DNA of 64,000 nt from Nocardia miyunensis NBRC 108239 (GTDB lineage Bacteria; Actinomycetota; Actinomycetes; Mycobacteriales; Mycobacteriaceae), in assembly GCF_001613065.1 (NCBI RefSeq), contig NZ_BDBQ01000051.1, positions 40,429-104,428 of the forward strand, given 5' to 3'. Shown piece by piece: positions 27,256-36,550 of the stretch (position 1 is its first letter; each line of letters opens with the position of its first letter). Made by a program: the position numbers and the translations under genes. Under the pieces are notes generated by a model. It saw only the letters and a program-made list of their open reading frames with translations, did no database searches and was not told the origin of the DNA.

Positions 27256-27636
27256 TCACTTGGCCTGTCGGGCGTGCACGGCGGGCATCCCGTAGGGGGA
27301 TCGATCGGTCGACGGGTATCTGTACTGGGTTCGGCGTTGCTGGGGTGGGGAAGGGCGGTGATCCTGGAGGGGTGGCTGGGGAAATTGGGACAGCCATGCG
27401 GTCAGGCTGTGCAGGCCGTCGATATTCACGGCGTAGAACCTGTTCATACCGGCGGGGCGTACCGTTGCCAGGCCATTGTCGAGTAACGCTTTGAGATGTT
27501 GGGATACCGCTGCTTCGGAAATTCCGCGCTGTACGCTGATCGTTCGGGTGATCGCTCCGGAACTCTTCTCTCCCGATGCGAGTAATTCGAGAATTTGTCG
27601 GCGAGTCGGGTTGCCGAGAACTCCAAAGGCGTCCAT
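27256..27636 (-). CDS. ArsR-family winged-helix regulator
   Basis: The 126-residue protein has the ArsR helix-turn-helix at residues ~8-70: FGVLGNPTRRQILELL, then ISEAAVSQHLKALLDNGLA and the wing RFYAVN. No ArsR-type metal cysteine pair (ELCVCDL) is present, so it is of the non-metal SdpR-like type. The last ~40 residues are Pro/Gln/Arg-rich and not conserved. Just upstream, an A/T-rich stretch (27641-27661) has ATAG...CTAT arms that may be its own operator. It lies downstream of the uptake ABC operon on the same strand, so a regulatory link is possible but unproved. Confidence 0.9.
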   Translation of the reverse strand: MDAFGVLGNPTRRQILELLASGEKSSGAITRTISVQRGISEAAVSQHLKALLDNGLATVRPAGMNRFYAVNIDGLHSLTAWLSQFPQPPLQDHRPSPPQQRRTQYRYPSTDRSPYGMPAVHARQAK

Positions 27637-27640
27637 GCGG

Positions 27641-27661
27641 AAATAATAGAGAAAGCTATAT
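27641..27661. promoter_or_regulatory. A/T-rich imperfect palindrome upstream of the ArsR gene
   Basis: The sequence AATAATAGAGAAAGCTATATT has AATAATAG/CTATATT arms around a six-base centre. It is strikingly A/T-rich for this genome and lies 5-25 bases upstream of the ArsR ATG. It probably combines the -10 region and an autoregulatory operator. Confidence 0.4.
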
Positions 27662-27725
27662 TAGAGGACTATGAGAAGGGTGACCGGCATCCTGGTTTGG
27701 GCGGCGTGACGAGCGGGAACACAAA

Positions 27726-28499
27726 TCAGACCTCCGTGACGTATGCCGAGGTCGCCATCAGTGCGAGCGTATCGTCGTCGCTGAAGTGGATTCGCGCGTT
27801 GACGCGGTAGACCTGACGCAGCATATCCTCGGTGATCACTTCGCGTGGCGTCCCGACGGTGTGCACGGTCCCGTCCCGCAGAACAACGACGCTATCGGCG
27901 AAACGCGCCGCATGGGTCAGGTCGTGAATTGTCGTGATCACGACCGCGGGTTGTTCTTCGGCATATTGCCGGACGAGTTCGAGCATCTTCAGTTGATTGT
28001 GCAGGTCCAGGCTGCTGGTCGGTTCGTCGAGTAACAGCACCGAAGGTCGTCGCACGATGGCCTGCGCGAGGCTGACCAATTGTCGTTGCCCGCCGGACAG
28101 ATGTGCCATCTTGCGTCCGGCGACCGCGGTGAGCCCGACCCGTTCCAGGACATCGGCCACCAGATCCACGGTGCTGCGTTCGACCCGGAATCCGGCCCCT
28201 TGCTGAAAGGCGAGCAGCACGTTCTCGAAGACGGTCAGTGTCGTGGCGGGCGGTGGATCCTGCGGCAGATACAGCACGGAACCGTGCCGACCAGGGGAGG
28301 ACCCGTTGCCGTTGCCGAGGGCGACCGTCCCGGAATGCCGGTGCAGTCCCGCGATGCAGCGCAGCAGCGTGGACTTACCGGCCCCGTTGGGTCCCACGAC
28401 CGCGTACATCGCGCCTGGCCGGAACGCCGGAAGGGATATCGACCGCAGGATGGGCGTGCGGCCGTAGGTGAAGTCGAGATTCTCGACGGTGATGGTCAT
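27726..28499 (-). CDS. Iron-complex uptake ABC transporter, ATPase
   Basis: The 257-residue FecE/FhuC-type ATPase has Walker A VVGPNGAGKST, signature LSGGQRQ, Walker B SVLLLDEPTSSLD and switch histidine TTIHDLTHAA. It energizes import of a metal chelate through the permease encoded upstream. Its ATG (28499) overlaps the permease TGA by four bases (ATGA), so it is the third gene of a coupled SBP-permease-ATPase operon. A GTG two codons upstream is an alternative start. Confidence 0.95.
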   Translation of the reverse strand: MTITVENLDFTYGRTPILRSISLPAFRPGAMYAVVGPNGAGKSTLLRCIAGLHRHSGTVALGNGNGSSPGRHGSVLYLPQDPPPATTLTVFENVLLAFQQGAGFRVERSTVDLVADVLERVGLTAVAGRKMAHLSGGQRQLVSLAQAIVRRPSVLLLDEPTSSLDLHNQLKMLELVRQYAEEQPAVVITTIHDLTHAARFADSVVVLRDGTVHTVGTPREVITEDMLRQVYRVNARIHFSDDDTLALMATSAYVTEV

Positions 28500-29575
28500 G
28501 TCCACGTCCGCTGTCGCCGGGTCATGATGATGAGCAGGAATACCGGAACGCCCACCAGCGAGGTGATGACGCCGACCGGGATGATCACGCCCGGCACGAC
28601 GATCTTGCTCACCATCGAGGCGCCGGTGAGCAGGGTCGCGCCGCTCAGGATCGAGGCGGTGAGGAAGTACCGCTGGTCCTCGCCGACGAGGATCCGCGCG
28701 ATGTGCGGTCCGACGAGTCCGATGAAACCGATTGTGCCCGCGATCGATACGGCGGTGGCGGCCAGCAGCGAGACGCCGATCAGTGCGATGGTGCGCATCC
28801 GATCGACCGGCACGCCGAGCGCGTTGGCGCGGTCGTCACCCATCCGGAACGCGGTCAATGTCCATGCCTGCCAATAGAAGAAGGGCAGCAGCACCGCGGT
28901 GACGACCGCGAGCGTGCCGATCTGCGGCCACGTCGCGCGGCTGAGGCTGCCGAGGGTCCAGAACACGACCTGCTGCAGTTGCACCTCGGAGGCGACGTAC
29001 TGCATCAGCGCGAGCAGCGCGTTGAACAGGAAGACGATGGCGATGCCCAGCAGGATCATGGTCTCGGCCCCCGTGCCCCGCAACCGGCTGAAGCCGAGAA
29101 TGATCAGGCAGGCCGCGATCGCGAATATCCATGCGCTGCCCGCCATTCCGAGTTCGTTGCCCAGCGGCAGCAGGCTGGTGAAGCCGGTGACGGCGGCCAG
29201 CGCCGCGCCGAATCCCGCGGCGGCGGAGACGCCGAGCGTGTAGGGCTCGGCGAGCGGATTGTTCAGGATCGTCTGCATGCCCGCACCGGCCGCGGCCAGC
29301 GCGCCGCCGACGAGGATGCCGGTGACCGACATGGGAAGCCTTATGCCCCAGACGATCTGGTCGTCTACGGCGGGAGCCTGCCCCGGGGTGAAGGCTGCCC
29401 GGAGCAGATCGCCCGCGGGCATCGGCGCGCCGCCGATCATGACGTCGCCGCAGAACACCGCCACCGTGAGCACCGCGAGCGCGGCGACGATCAGGATCCG
29501 GCGGCGGGCCAGGGCCCGGTATCCGGCCCCCGCGGTGACCGCTCGTTCGACCGGCGTCCGGTTCACCGTGATCAT
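28496..29575 (-). CDS. Iron-complex uptake ABC transporter, FecCD permease
   Basis: The 359-residue polytopic protein has nine or ten hydrophobic helices. It carries the FecCD/BtuC signature LRLPMSVTGILVGGALAAAGA-like start (IRLPMSVTG...GAGMQTILNNPLAEPYTLGVSAAAGF) and AGTIGFIGLVGPHIARILVG near the end. It is the membrane channel for a siderophore or other metal chelate. A single permease gene implies a homodimer. Its ATG overlaps the substrate-binding protein stop by four bases. Confidence 0.95.
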   Translation of the reverse strand: MITVNRTPVERAVTAGAGYRALARRRILIVAALAVLTVAVFCGDVMIGGAPMPAGDLLRAAFTPGQAPAVDDQIVWGIRLPMSVTGILVGGALAAAGAGMQTILNNPLAEPYTLGVSAAAGFGAALAAVTGFTSLLPLGNELGMAGSAWIFAIAACLIILGFSRLRGTGAETMILLGIAIVFLFNALLALMQYVASEVQLQQVVFWTLGSLSRATWPQIGTLAVVTAVLLPFFYWQAWTLTAFRMGDDRANALGVPVDRMRTIALIGVSLLAATAVSIAGTIGFIGLVGPHIARILVGEDQRYFLTASILSGATLLTGASMVSKIVVPGVIIPVGVITSLVGVPVFLLIIMTRRQRTWT

Positions 29576-30795
29576 GACAGCCCCGTCCAGAAGGTGCCGC
29601 CGGCGGTGATCGGCAGGAACTTCGTATGCAGCTCGGTCAGTTCGGCGCTGGGGTCGACGTCGCCGAACAGTTCGGGGTGCAGCCACTTCGCCATCCACTC
29701 CACGGCCAGATAGTTGTACGGCGAGTCGTAGAAGTGGTGCCACAGCGCGAAGGTGCGATGGTCGCGGACCGCGGCGAGGGTGTCGAAGCCCGGCTGTTTC
29801 GACACGACCGAGGCCAGTTGGCCGCGCGCGGCGTCGGGGGTCTCGTCGTAGCCGAGCGCCACGAAACCGCCCGCCTTGACCGGGGTTTTGCCGGGCGCCC
29901 AGTTGGCGCCGGTGGCGATGATGACCGCGGGATTGCGCTCGAGGATCTTCTCCGGCGACAGCGTGCCCTGCGGGGTGGAGAGCAACTCGTCGCCGAGGTT
30001 GGTGCCGCCGGCCGCGGTGACGAGTGCGGCAAGATTGCTGCGCGCGAAAGTCGAGCAACAATCATAGTAACCAGGCGCTCGCCAGAGGAAGGCCGGTGTC
30101 GGTGTCGCATGCGCGGCGGCCAGTCGATCGCGCACCATCGTCACCTTGGATCGGTAGTAGTCGATGAACGCCTGCGCCTGCTGCTCCCGGCCGAAGATCT
30201 GCCCGAGTGCGCGAATACTGGGCACGGTGTGCGCGACGGGGTCGACGAAGTAGTCGATGACAACCGTTGGGATACCGGCCTTTTCGAGCTTGCTGACGAT
30301 CCCGGCGTCCTGCGCGGCCTTGAAACTCGCTGCGCTGACTACGAATACGTCCGGACGCAGCTGTAGCGCCTGCTCGGCCGAGAGCGATCCGGCCGAGATC
30401 TCGCCGGTGGTGGTGACCTTGTCCAGCTGCGGAAAGCGCTCCCGGTACTTGTGATACGTGTCGGTGTCGTTCTGCAGCAGGTCGTCCGGCCAGCCCACGA
30501 CGTCGCGCGTGGGGTCGTCCTTGTTCAGGAATGCCGTGGTGTAGATCAGGCGCTGTCCGCCCAGGAGCACCCGCTGTGCGGGCAGTCGCACCTGGACTTT
30601 GCGGCCCAGCGCGTCGGTGATCGTCGTCTCGTGTCCGCTCGACGCGGTGGTGGCGCTCGGACTGCAACTGGTGATCAACAGTACCAGGATCGTGGTGAGC
30701 AGGACCGTGATCGACAGTGCCCGTCCCGGCGGCCGGAACGCGGTCAGTGAACTGCCCGGTTGCCGACTCGCACCGGACGACATGTTTTTCCGCAT
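29572..30795 (-). CDS. Iron-complex ABC transporter substrate-binding lipoprotein
   Basis: The 407-residue protein is a periplasmic-binding-protein-like (FecB/FepB, class III fold) receptor. A signal sequence with hydrophobic core and lipobox LITSC (~residue 44) predicts a lipid-anchored extracytoplasmic protein. The N-lobe has TTAFLNKDDPTRDVVGWPDD. A paired-cysteine segment (YYDCCS) lies in the middle, and the C-lobe has ERNPAVIIATGANW. It captures a ferric or other metal chelate; which chelate is unknown. It is first in the operon. An iron-box-like sequence overlaps the ribosome-binding region, which suggests iron repression. Confidence 0.92.
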   Translation of the reverse strand: MRKNMSSGASRQPGSSLTAFRPPGRALSITVLLTTILVLLITSCSPSATTASSGHETTITDALGRKVQVRLPAQRVLLGGQRLIYTTAFLNKDDPTRDVVGWPDDLLQNDTDTYHKYRERFPQLDKVTTTGEISAGSLSAEQALQLRPDVFVVSAASFKAAQDAGIVSKLEKAGIPTVVIDYFVDPVAHTVPSIRALGQIFGREQQAQAFIDYYRSKVTMVRDRLAAAHATPTPAFLWRAPGYYDCCSTFARSNLAALVTAAGGTNLGDELLSTPQGTLSPEKILERNPAVIIATGANWAPGKTPVKAGGFVALGYDETPDAARGQLASVVSKQPGFDTLAAVRDHRTFALWHHFYDSPYNYLAVEWMAKWLHPELFGDVDPSAELTELHTKFLPITAGGTFWTGLS

Positions 30796-30796
30796 A

Positions 30797-30815
30797 TTTG
30801 GTTAGCCTTCCCTCA
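30797..30815 (-). promoter_or_regulatory. Candidate DtxR/IdeR iron box, uptake operon
   Basis: On the minus strand TGAGGGAAGGCTAACCAAA matches 15 of 19 positions of TTAGGTTAGGCTAACCTAA, including the AGGCTAACC core. It lies 2-20 bases upstream of the lipoprotein ATG and covers its ribosome binding site, so an iron-loaded repressor would block expression. Confidence 0.65.
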
Positions 30816-30918
30816 TCTTCTGAAAGGCTAGGTACCGGGCTCGGATGATGTCAACAGCGACGGGCAAGCCGAAAAATTGCCCTGAACAAGACTTTTCTTA
30901 AGTCCTTGCAGTTGCTGA

Positions 30919-30937
30919 TTAGGTAAGGCTAGCCTTC
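30919..30937 (+). promoter_or_regulatory. Candidate DtxR/IdeR iron box, SbnB-like operon
   Basis: TTAGGTAAGGCTAGCCTTC matches 15 of 19 positions of the DtxR/IdeR consensus and is centred about 65 bases upstream of the ATG at 30992. It is the partner of the box at 30797 in the same divergent promoter region. Confidence 0.65.
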
Positions 30938-30991
30938 GAGTCGCCGCGTCTTCTCAGCGGATTCCCAGCACCACGATTGGACCGCATCCCC

Positions 30992-31954
30992 ATGCATATC
31001 CTCACCCGGAGCGATCTGGCGGACCTGCAGGTGTCCCCGTCGGATGTGATCAGTGCCGTCGAGGACGGCTACCTCGCGTTCGCACGAGGCGACTCCCGAT
31101 GCCCGACCAAACTGATGATGCCGCTGCCCGACGAGCGGCGTGATTCGGTGTCGTATTCGATGCTCGGCTACGACGCGAATCTCGAACATCTCGGCTTCAA
31201 GACCTCGTATCGCCAGGGCAGCCAGACCAACGAGAAGTACTACACCACAATCACTTTGTACGACGACGCCACCGGACAGCCGTTCGCGCTGCTGGATTGC
31301 CAGCGCGTCGGCGCCTCGCGCACACCGGCCACCACCGCCTTGATCGCACGGGAGTGTGCCGCACCGGGGGCGCGCTCGGCGTTGATGATCGGCACCGGGG
31401 TGCAGGGTGTGAACACGCTGCCGTATCTGCTGACCGTGCTGCCGGATCTGGCGACCGTCCGGCTGTTCGGCACCCATCCCGATGGCATCGCGTCCTCGAA
31501 ACGCATACTGCACGAACATTTTCCGGATCGTGAGCTGGAGCTGGTCGAGGATGTGCGCGAGGCGGTCGAAGCCTCGGACATCGTGGTCGTCGCCTCGGGC
31601 CGGGCCGCGCATCCGCCGATCGATGTGCGGTGGCTGCCGCCGGGCGGATTGATGATCTCGGTCGCCAGCAAGGGCGTCGCGGCGGGCGCGATGCGCGATT
31701 CGGACTACAACATCACCACCAGCATCGGCCAATTGGGCGTCACCGGAACACGATTGGCGTCCGGGGGAGAGGTGCGCGTCGACGCGGTGCTGCCCGACAT
31801 CATCGCCGGTCGGGCGCCGGGCCGCCGCGCGCCGGGCGACCGGGTGTTCGCTTTCTCCAGCGGCATGATCATCACCGACATCCCGGTCGCGCACGCGTTC
31901 GCCACCCGTGCCATCGCAGCCGGCCGAGGACAGAACGTCGAGTTATGGAAATAA
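30992..31954 (+). CDS. sbnB: SbnB-like ornithine cyclodeaminase-family dehydrogenase
   Basis: The 320-residue protein belongs to the ornithine cyclodeaminase/mu-crystallin family, with Rossmann motif LMIGTGVQGVNTLPYL and the segment FKTSYRQGSQTNEKYYTT. In Staphylococcus, SbnB oxidizes N-(2-amino-2-carboxyethyl)-L-glutamate to L-2,3-diaminopropionate plus 2-oxoglutarate. The presence of an SbnA-like synthase two genes downstream supports this over cyclodeamination. The start ATG 30992 is chosen because the earlier in-frame TTG at 30977 has no binding site. It is first in a four-gene coupled operon behind an iron-box-like site, and overlaps the next gene by ten bases. Confidence 0.8.
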   Translation: MHILTRSDLADLQVSPSDVISAVEDGYLAFARGDSRCPTKLMMPLPDERRDSVSYSMLGYDANLEHLGFKTSYRQGSQTNEKYYTTITLYDDATGQPFALLDCQRVGASRTPATTALIARECAAPGARSALMIGTGVQGVNTLPYLLTVLPDLATVRLFGTHPDGIASSKRILHEHFPDRELELVEDVREAVEASDIVVVASGRAAHPPIDVRWLPPGGLMISVASKGVAAGAMRDSDYNITTSIGQLGVTGTRLASGGEVRVDAVLPDIIAGRAPGRRAPGDRVFAFSSGMIITDIPVAHAFATRAIAAGRGQNVELWK

Positions 31955-33297
31955 CAGTGTCGAACCAGATCACAGCGCCGAATGTCGCTCCCGCACTGGT
32001 GGCCCGGCAGTCGGAGTGGGCGGTGTCGGTGCAATCCGATCCCGCGCTGCTCGGCGATATCGCGCATGCGGTGGGCGGTCCGTTCCACGTCATCGATCCC
32101 GATCGGTTCGCCGCCAATCTCGACGCGTTCCGCGGCGCACTGCGCGCCGCTGGTGTCGAGGGCCGAATCTACTTCGGCAAGAAGGCGAACAAGGCCGGAG
32201 CCTGGCTCGACGCGTGCGCCCGGCACGACGGCGGGGTCGACGTCGCCAGCGCTCCGGAACTGGTGCACGCGCTCGGCCACGGTGTGCGCGGTCGCGACAT
32301 CGTGGTGACCGGGCCCGCCAAATCCACCGAACTGCTCTGGCTGGCCGCCCGGCACGAATGCCTCGTCGCCATCGATGATCTCGATGAACTCGAGCGGCTC
32401 ATCGGCCTCGGCGTCGCCGCCCGGATTCTGCTGCGGGTACTGCCGCCGACCGGCCCGAACAGCCGATTCGGACTCGATTCGGAGCAGCTCGATCGCGCCC
32501 TCGAACGCTGTGTGCAGGTGCGCGAGGACATCACCATGGACGGTTTCTCCTTCCACCTCGACGGCTATGCGCCGCAACCGCGAGCCGAGCTGGCGAACGA
32601 GTTGATCGACCGCTGCCTGGACGCGCGGGCGAGGGGCCTGGCCGCCACGTCGATCGACATCGGCGGCGGATTCGCCTGCGACTACGTCGATTCCGACGAC
32701 TGGCGGCGTTTCCAGGACGACTACTCCGACGAATGGTTCCATGCCGCGAAGCAATTCACCCGCTTCTACCCCTACCATCAGGCGCCGGTCGGCGCGGACA
32801 TGCTCGCCGCGGTCCTGGAACAGGTCGGTCCGCGCTTCGCCGAAACCGACACCCGGCTGCTGTGCGAACCCGGCCGAGCGCTGCTCGATCAGGCCGGTTT
32901 CTCGGTGTTCCCGGTGCAGGGGTGCAAGGCCCGCGGCGACCACTTCGCCGTCACCGTCGGCGGGCTCAGCATGAGCATCTCCGAACAGTGGAAGGGCAGT
33001 GAATTCCTGCCCGATCCGCTGCTGTGGCCCGCCGGCCCGGCCGCGGACCCAGCCGGGGGCGGGGGGCCGATCGCCGCCTTCATCGCCGGTTCAAGCTGCC
33101 TGGAGTACGACGTATTGACTTGGCGCAAAATAGCTTTCGAGCGGTCGCCGCGCTACGGCGATCTGATCGTCTACCCCAATACCGCCGGATATCAGATGGA
33201 CAAGAACGAGAGCGGCTTCCATCAGCTGCCGCTGCCGCCCAAGGTCCGTGTCCACCCTCGAGACGGCCGATACACCTGGTCGATCGAGTCCCACTGA
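31945..33297 (+). CDS. PLP-dependent fold-III amino-acid decarboxylase
   Basis: The 450-residue alanine-racemase-fold (type III) PLP decarboxylase shares a family with diaminopimelate and ornithine decarboxylases and SbnH. It shows IYFGKKANK (PLP lysine, normally YAVKAN), FHLDGY, IDIGGGFACDY (PLP phosphate loop), LCEPGRALLDQAG and the dimer-contributed GSSCLEYDV cysteine. SbnH in staphyloferrin B decarboxylates a citryl-diaminopropionate intermediate. Here the substrate could be diaminopropionate or a conjugate of it, which would give an ethylenediamine-type product; that is inference. The ATG at 31945 overlaps the preceding stop by ten bases. Confidence 0.85.
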   Translation: MEITVSNQITAPNVAPALVARQSEWAVSVQSDPALLGDIAHAVGGPFHVIDPDRFAANLDAFRGALRAAGVEGRIYFGKKANKAGAWLDACARHDGGVDVASAPELVHALGHGVRGRDIVVTGPAKSTELLWLAARHECLVAIDDLDELERLIGLGVAARILLRVLPPTGPNSRFGLDSEQLDRALERCVQVREDITMDGFSFHLDGYAPQPRAELANELIDRCLDARARGLAATSIDIGGGFACDYVDSDDWRRFQDDYSDEWFHAAKQFTRFYPYHQAPVGADMLAAVLEQVGPRFAETDTRLLCEPGRALLDQAGFSVFPVQGCKARGDHFAVTVGGLSMSISEQWKGSEFLPDPLLWPAGPAADPAGGGGPIAAFIAGSSCLEYDVLTWRKIAFERSPRYGDLIVYPNTAGYQMDKNESGFHQLPLPPKVRVHPRDGRYTWSIESH

Positions 33298-33325
33298 TGC
33301 CGCCGCGACTCGGAGGAACGCCACC

Positions 33326-34396
33326 ATGCTGACCACGATCAGCCGATCGACCACAGCGATCGCGGATCACGCGTCCGCTCTCGTCGGTGATACGCCCCTG
33401 CTGGAACTCACCCGAACCGGTTCGGGCACTCGGTTGCTGCTCAAACTCGAACAGTTCAACCCGACCGGCTCCGGCAAGATCCGGATGGCCCGCCAGATGA
33501 TCCTCGCGGCGGAACGCACCGGCCGGCTGCGGCCGGGCGGTCATATCGTCGAACCGACCTCCGGCAATACCGGTCTCGGCCTGGCCATGATCGCGCTGGA
33601 GCGGGGATACCGCTTCACCGCGGTGGTGGATTCGCATGCCGCACGGGACAAACTGCGTGTGATGGCCGCGATGGGGGCCGAACTGGTCCTGGTCGACGGC
33701 GATTCCACCGGCGGGCCCAGCACCGTGGAGCGACGCCGCGTCGCGGACGAGATCGCCGCCCGCACCGGAGCTTTCCGCCCCGACCAGCACAACAATCCCG
33801 CCAACAACGACGGATACACCGAACTCGCCGGGGAATTGGTCGACGCGCTCGATCGGATCGACTATCTGGTCGGCGCGGTCGGCACCGGCGGATCGCTGTG
33901 CGGCACGACCCGCGAGCTGCGCCGCCTGGGCGTGCCGGTCACCACGATCGGGGTCGAGCCGGTCGGCTCGATCATCTTCGGCGGTCCCGGCGGCAGTTAT
34001 TGGCAGACCGGCGCGGGCAGCCCGCCCGGATTCACCGTGGGCAGCAATGTCGACTACAGCTGCATCGATGAGGGCGTCCCGATCGGCGATGTCGCGGCCT
34101 TCACCACCGCGCGCGTCGTCGCCCGCCGCACCGGACTGCTCATCGGCGGAACCGCCGGCGCCGCAATCAGTCTCGCGCTGCGCCGCCTGGCCCTGGTTCC
34201 GGCGGGCAGCACGATCGTGGTGCTCGTCTGCGATGCCGGGGAGAAATATCTGGACACCATGTACGACGACGATTGGCTCCGCGCGCGCGGCCTCCTCGAC
34301 GAGGCCGCCCACCGGCGGCTGCACCGCCTGCTCGACGCCTACGCCGATTCGGTGGACATCGCGGCCGCGGATCTGTGCCGGAAGGCGGGCGCGTGA
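33326..34396 (+). CDS. sbnA: SbnA-like PLP synthase (cysteine-synthase fold)
   Basis: The 356-residue fold-II PLP enzyme has NPTGSGKIRMARQM (PLP lysine, where cysteine synthases have SVKDR), VEPTSGNTGLGLAM and the phosphate loop VGTGGSLCGTTREL. Staphylococcal SbnA joins O-phospho-L-serine and L-glutamate to N-(2-amino-2-carboxyethyl)-L-glutamate, the substrate of SbnB. The C-terminal extension (~35 residues, LLDEAAHRRLHRLLDAYADS) is longer than in CysK, as in SbnA. ATG 33326 follows CGGAGG. Its stop overlaps the MATE start (TGATG). Confidence 0.85.
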   Translation: MLTTISRSTTAIADHASALVGDTPLLELTRTGSGTRLLLKLEQFNPTGSGKIRMARQMILAAERTGRLRPGGHIVEPTSGNTGLGLAMIALERGYRFTAVVDSHAARDKLRVMAAMGAELVLVDGDSTGGPSTVERRRVADEIAARTGAFRPDQHNNPANNDGYTELAGELVDALDRIDYLVGAVGTGGSLCGTTRELRRLGVPVTTIGVEPVGSIIFGGPGGSYWQTGAGSPPGFTVGSNVDYSCIDEGVPIGDVAAFTTARVVARRTGLLIGGTAGAAISLALRRLALVPAGSTIVVLVCDAGEKYLDTMYDDDWLRARGLLDEAAHRRLHRLLDAYADSVDIAAADLCRKAGA

Positions 34397-35796
34397 TGTC
34401 CGCACTGCTCGGCGATCCCACCGGCCGATTGCGCGACTACCGGCCCGTCATCGCGCTGGCCTCCCCGATCGCGGGGATCCAGCTGGCCCAGGTCGCCCTG
34501 ACCACGGTCGATCTGGCGATGATGGGCCTGCTCGGCGTCACCGCGATCGCCGCGGGCGGTCTGGCCATCCTGCTCTACAACCAGCTGCGCACCATGAGCG
34601 TCGGCATGGTCACCGGAATCGGCAATCAGATCGCCGGTGCGGTCGGCCGCGGTGAAAAGCGCACCGGCAGTGAGGAACTCGACGACGAGGCGCGAACGGA
34701 GATCCGGGATCTGGTCCGCGCCGGACTGCTCGTCGCGACCCTTGTTTCGGTCCTGGCCGCGGTCATCCTGATCGGGCTCGGCTGCGCGCTGCCGCTGTTC
34801 GGGCAACGTCGCGAAGTGGTCGACATCGCGCGCCCGATGATGATCGCGCTCGCACCCGGGCTGATACCGATGCTGTGGCTGAATGTGTTGCGGCAGTTCA
34901 CGGTCGGCATGCGCAGGCCCGGTTCGCTGCTGCGCGTCACGCTGATCTCGATCGCGGTCAACGCGCTGCTGGACGCCGCGTTCATCTACGGCTGGCTCGG
35001 TCTGCCGAAGCTCGGGGCGACCGGTATCGGCCTGGCCACCACGCTCGTGCAGGTGTTCACCCTGGTCGCGCTGCACCTGCAGATCCGGCGGGAAGCGCAA
35101 CTCACCGGACTGCTCGCGCTGGACCTGTGGAAATTCGACCGGCCGACCGTTCGCCGCGTCGTCGGAATGGGCACGCCGATCGCCTTCACCTACGGCAACG
35201 AGGCCGCCATCACCTCCATTGCGACCGTACTGATGGGCATCTTCGGTCCGGAGCTGCTGGCCGCGAGCAATATCGTCAACCAGCTCGCCTATATCGTCTA
35301 TCAGCTGAACATCGGTCTGTCCCAAGGGTCTTCGATTCTGGTCAGCCGCAGCGTCGGGCGCGGTGACCGGCACGAGGCCGGGGATATCGCGCGCAGGGTG
35401 CTCACCGTGAGCGTCGTGACCATGACGGCGTTCGGACTCCTGTACTGTCTCGCACCGCGGGTGGTGGTGGCTCCGTTCCTGCACGGCGCCGGTGCCGGCG
35501 TGGTGGCGACCGCGACCGGGCTGCTGTGGTTCGCCATCGCGCATCAATATCTCAAGGGCGCGCAGAACATCTGCGTCGGATTGCTGCGCGGTCTGGGCAA
35601 TACCACCTCGAGTCTGCGCATCACGCTGATCGGCTACTGGGGCGTGGGAATTCCGGTCATGCTGATCGCCGCCTATCTGCTGCACTGGCGCGGATACGGG
35701 ATCTGGCTCGGGTTGTGCGCGGGGTTCGGGGCGACCGCGGTGTTGTTGCTCAGGCGGTTCCGCGCCGATCTGCATACCCGACAGGCCAGCCCGTAG
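34396..35796 (+). CDS. MATE-family multidrug/metabolite exporter
   Basis: This 466-residue protein with ~12 hydrophobic segments is in the NorM/MATE family. It shows internal duplication typical of MATE, e.g. ASPIAGIQLAQVALTTVDLAMMGLLG in the N-half and GMGTPIAFTYGNEAAITSIATVLMGIFG in the C-half. A charged loop of ~25 residues (GEKRTGSEELDDEARTE) between helices 2 and 3 is unusual. Such exporters move small molecules out at the cost of a cation gradient. As the last gene of the coupled SbnB-decarboxylase-SbnA operon, it probably secretes their product. Only three other genes precede it, and none encodes a synthetase. Confidence 0.9.
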   Translation: MSALLGDPTGRLRDYRPVIALASPIAGIQLAQVALTTVDLAMMGLLGVTAIAAGGLAILLYNQLRTMSVGMVTGIGNQIAGAVGRGEKRTGSEELDDEARTEIRDLVRAGLLVATLVSVLAAVILIGLGCALPLFGQRREVVDIARPMMIALAPGLIPMLWLNVLRQFTVGMRRPGSLLRVTLISIAVNALLDAAFIYGWLGLPKLGATGIGLATTLVQVFTLVALHLQIRREAQLTGLLALDLWKFDRPTVRRVVGMGTPIAFTYGNEAAITSIATVLMGIFGPELLAASNIVNQLAYIVYQLNIGLSQGSSILVSRSVGRGDRHEAGDIARRVLTVSVVTMTAFGLLYCLAPRVVVAPFLHGAGAGVVATATGLLWFAIAHQYLKGAQNICVGLLRGLGNTTSSLRITLIGYWGVGIPVMLIAAYLLHWRGYGIWLGLCAGFGATAVLLLRRFRADLHTRQASP

Positions 35797-35819
35797 GAGT
35801 CCGGGCAGCCGAATCGGCG

Positions 35820-36488
35820 CTAGTCGGCCAGCTGGTATCCGACCCCGCGGTGGGTTCTCAATGTCGTTCTGTCGAACGGGATGTCGATCTTGCTGCGCAG
35901 GTATCGGATGTAGACGGCCACCACGTTGTCCGGGCCGTCGTAGTGGCTGTCCCAGACGTTGCGCAGGATCTCCGACTTGCTGACCACCATCCCGGGATGG
36001 CGCATCAGAAATTCCAGCAAGCCGAATTCCCTTGGTGTCAGGGATAACTCGACCTCGCCGCGGCGCACCGACCGCTGGCTCGGATCGAGGGCGAGATCGC
36101 CGACGGTGAGGATCTCGTGCTGCTGCGGGGACTGCCGCCGCATCAGGGCGCGCAGGCGGGCGATGAGCACCAGGAACGAGAACGGTTTGGTGAGGTAGTT
36201 GTCCGCGCCCATATCGAGGGCGTCGGCTTCGTCGAGAGCGCCGTTCTTGGCGGTCAGCATGAGCACCGGCGTCGTGACGTCTCCGGCTCGGATCTGGCGG
36301 AGGACTTCGTATCCGCTCAATCCCGGCATCATGATGTCGAGCACGATCACATCGAAGTCGTCCTCCGTCGCCATCCACAGTCCGTCGACGCCGTTGCCCG
36401 CGATCTCGACGTGAAATCCCTCGTGTTCGAGGCCGCGGCGAATGGTCTCCGCGAGCCCCGCCTCGTCCTCGACTACCAGCACACGCAT
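35820..36488 (-). CDS. OmpR/PhoB-family response regulator
   Basis: This 222-residue regulator has a receiver domain with VLVVEDEAGLA (acidic pair), phospho-acceptor VLDIMMPGLSG (Asp ~51), TAK (Thr/Lys ~80-82) and KPF (~102). The winged-helix output domain has LSLTPREFGLLEFLMRHPG and VYIRYLRSKID. It is convergent with the MATE gene, and its start faces that of the sensor kinase gene. The two are divergent rather than in the usual same-strand order, sharing a short promoter region with a candidate iron box. Confidence 0.96.
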   Translation of the reverse strand: MRVLVVEDEAGLAETIRRGLEHEGFHVEIAGNGVDGLWMATEDDFDVIVLDIMMPGLSGYEVLRQIRAGDVTTPVLMLTAKNGALDEADALDMGADNYLTKPFSFLVLIARLRALMRRQSPQQHEILTVGDLALDPSQRSVRRGEVELSLTPREFGLLEFLMRHPGMVVSKSEILRNVWDSHYDGPDNVVAVYIRYLRSKIDIPFDRTTLRTHRGVGYQLAD

Positions 36489-36550
36489 GACCCGTGAACC
36501 CCTTTCCGGCCCGGCAAACCCCCTGATGATGACTCGACCCGATATTTACC

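Noticed and set aside
34339..36378. Long minus-strand frame across MATE and response regulator genes
   Set aside because: Translation has no domain and overlaps the well-supported MATE gene, so it is a shadow frame.
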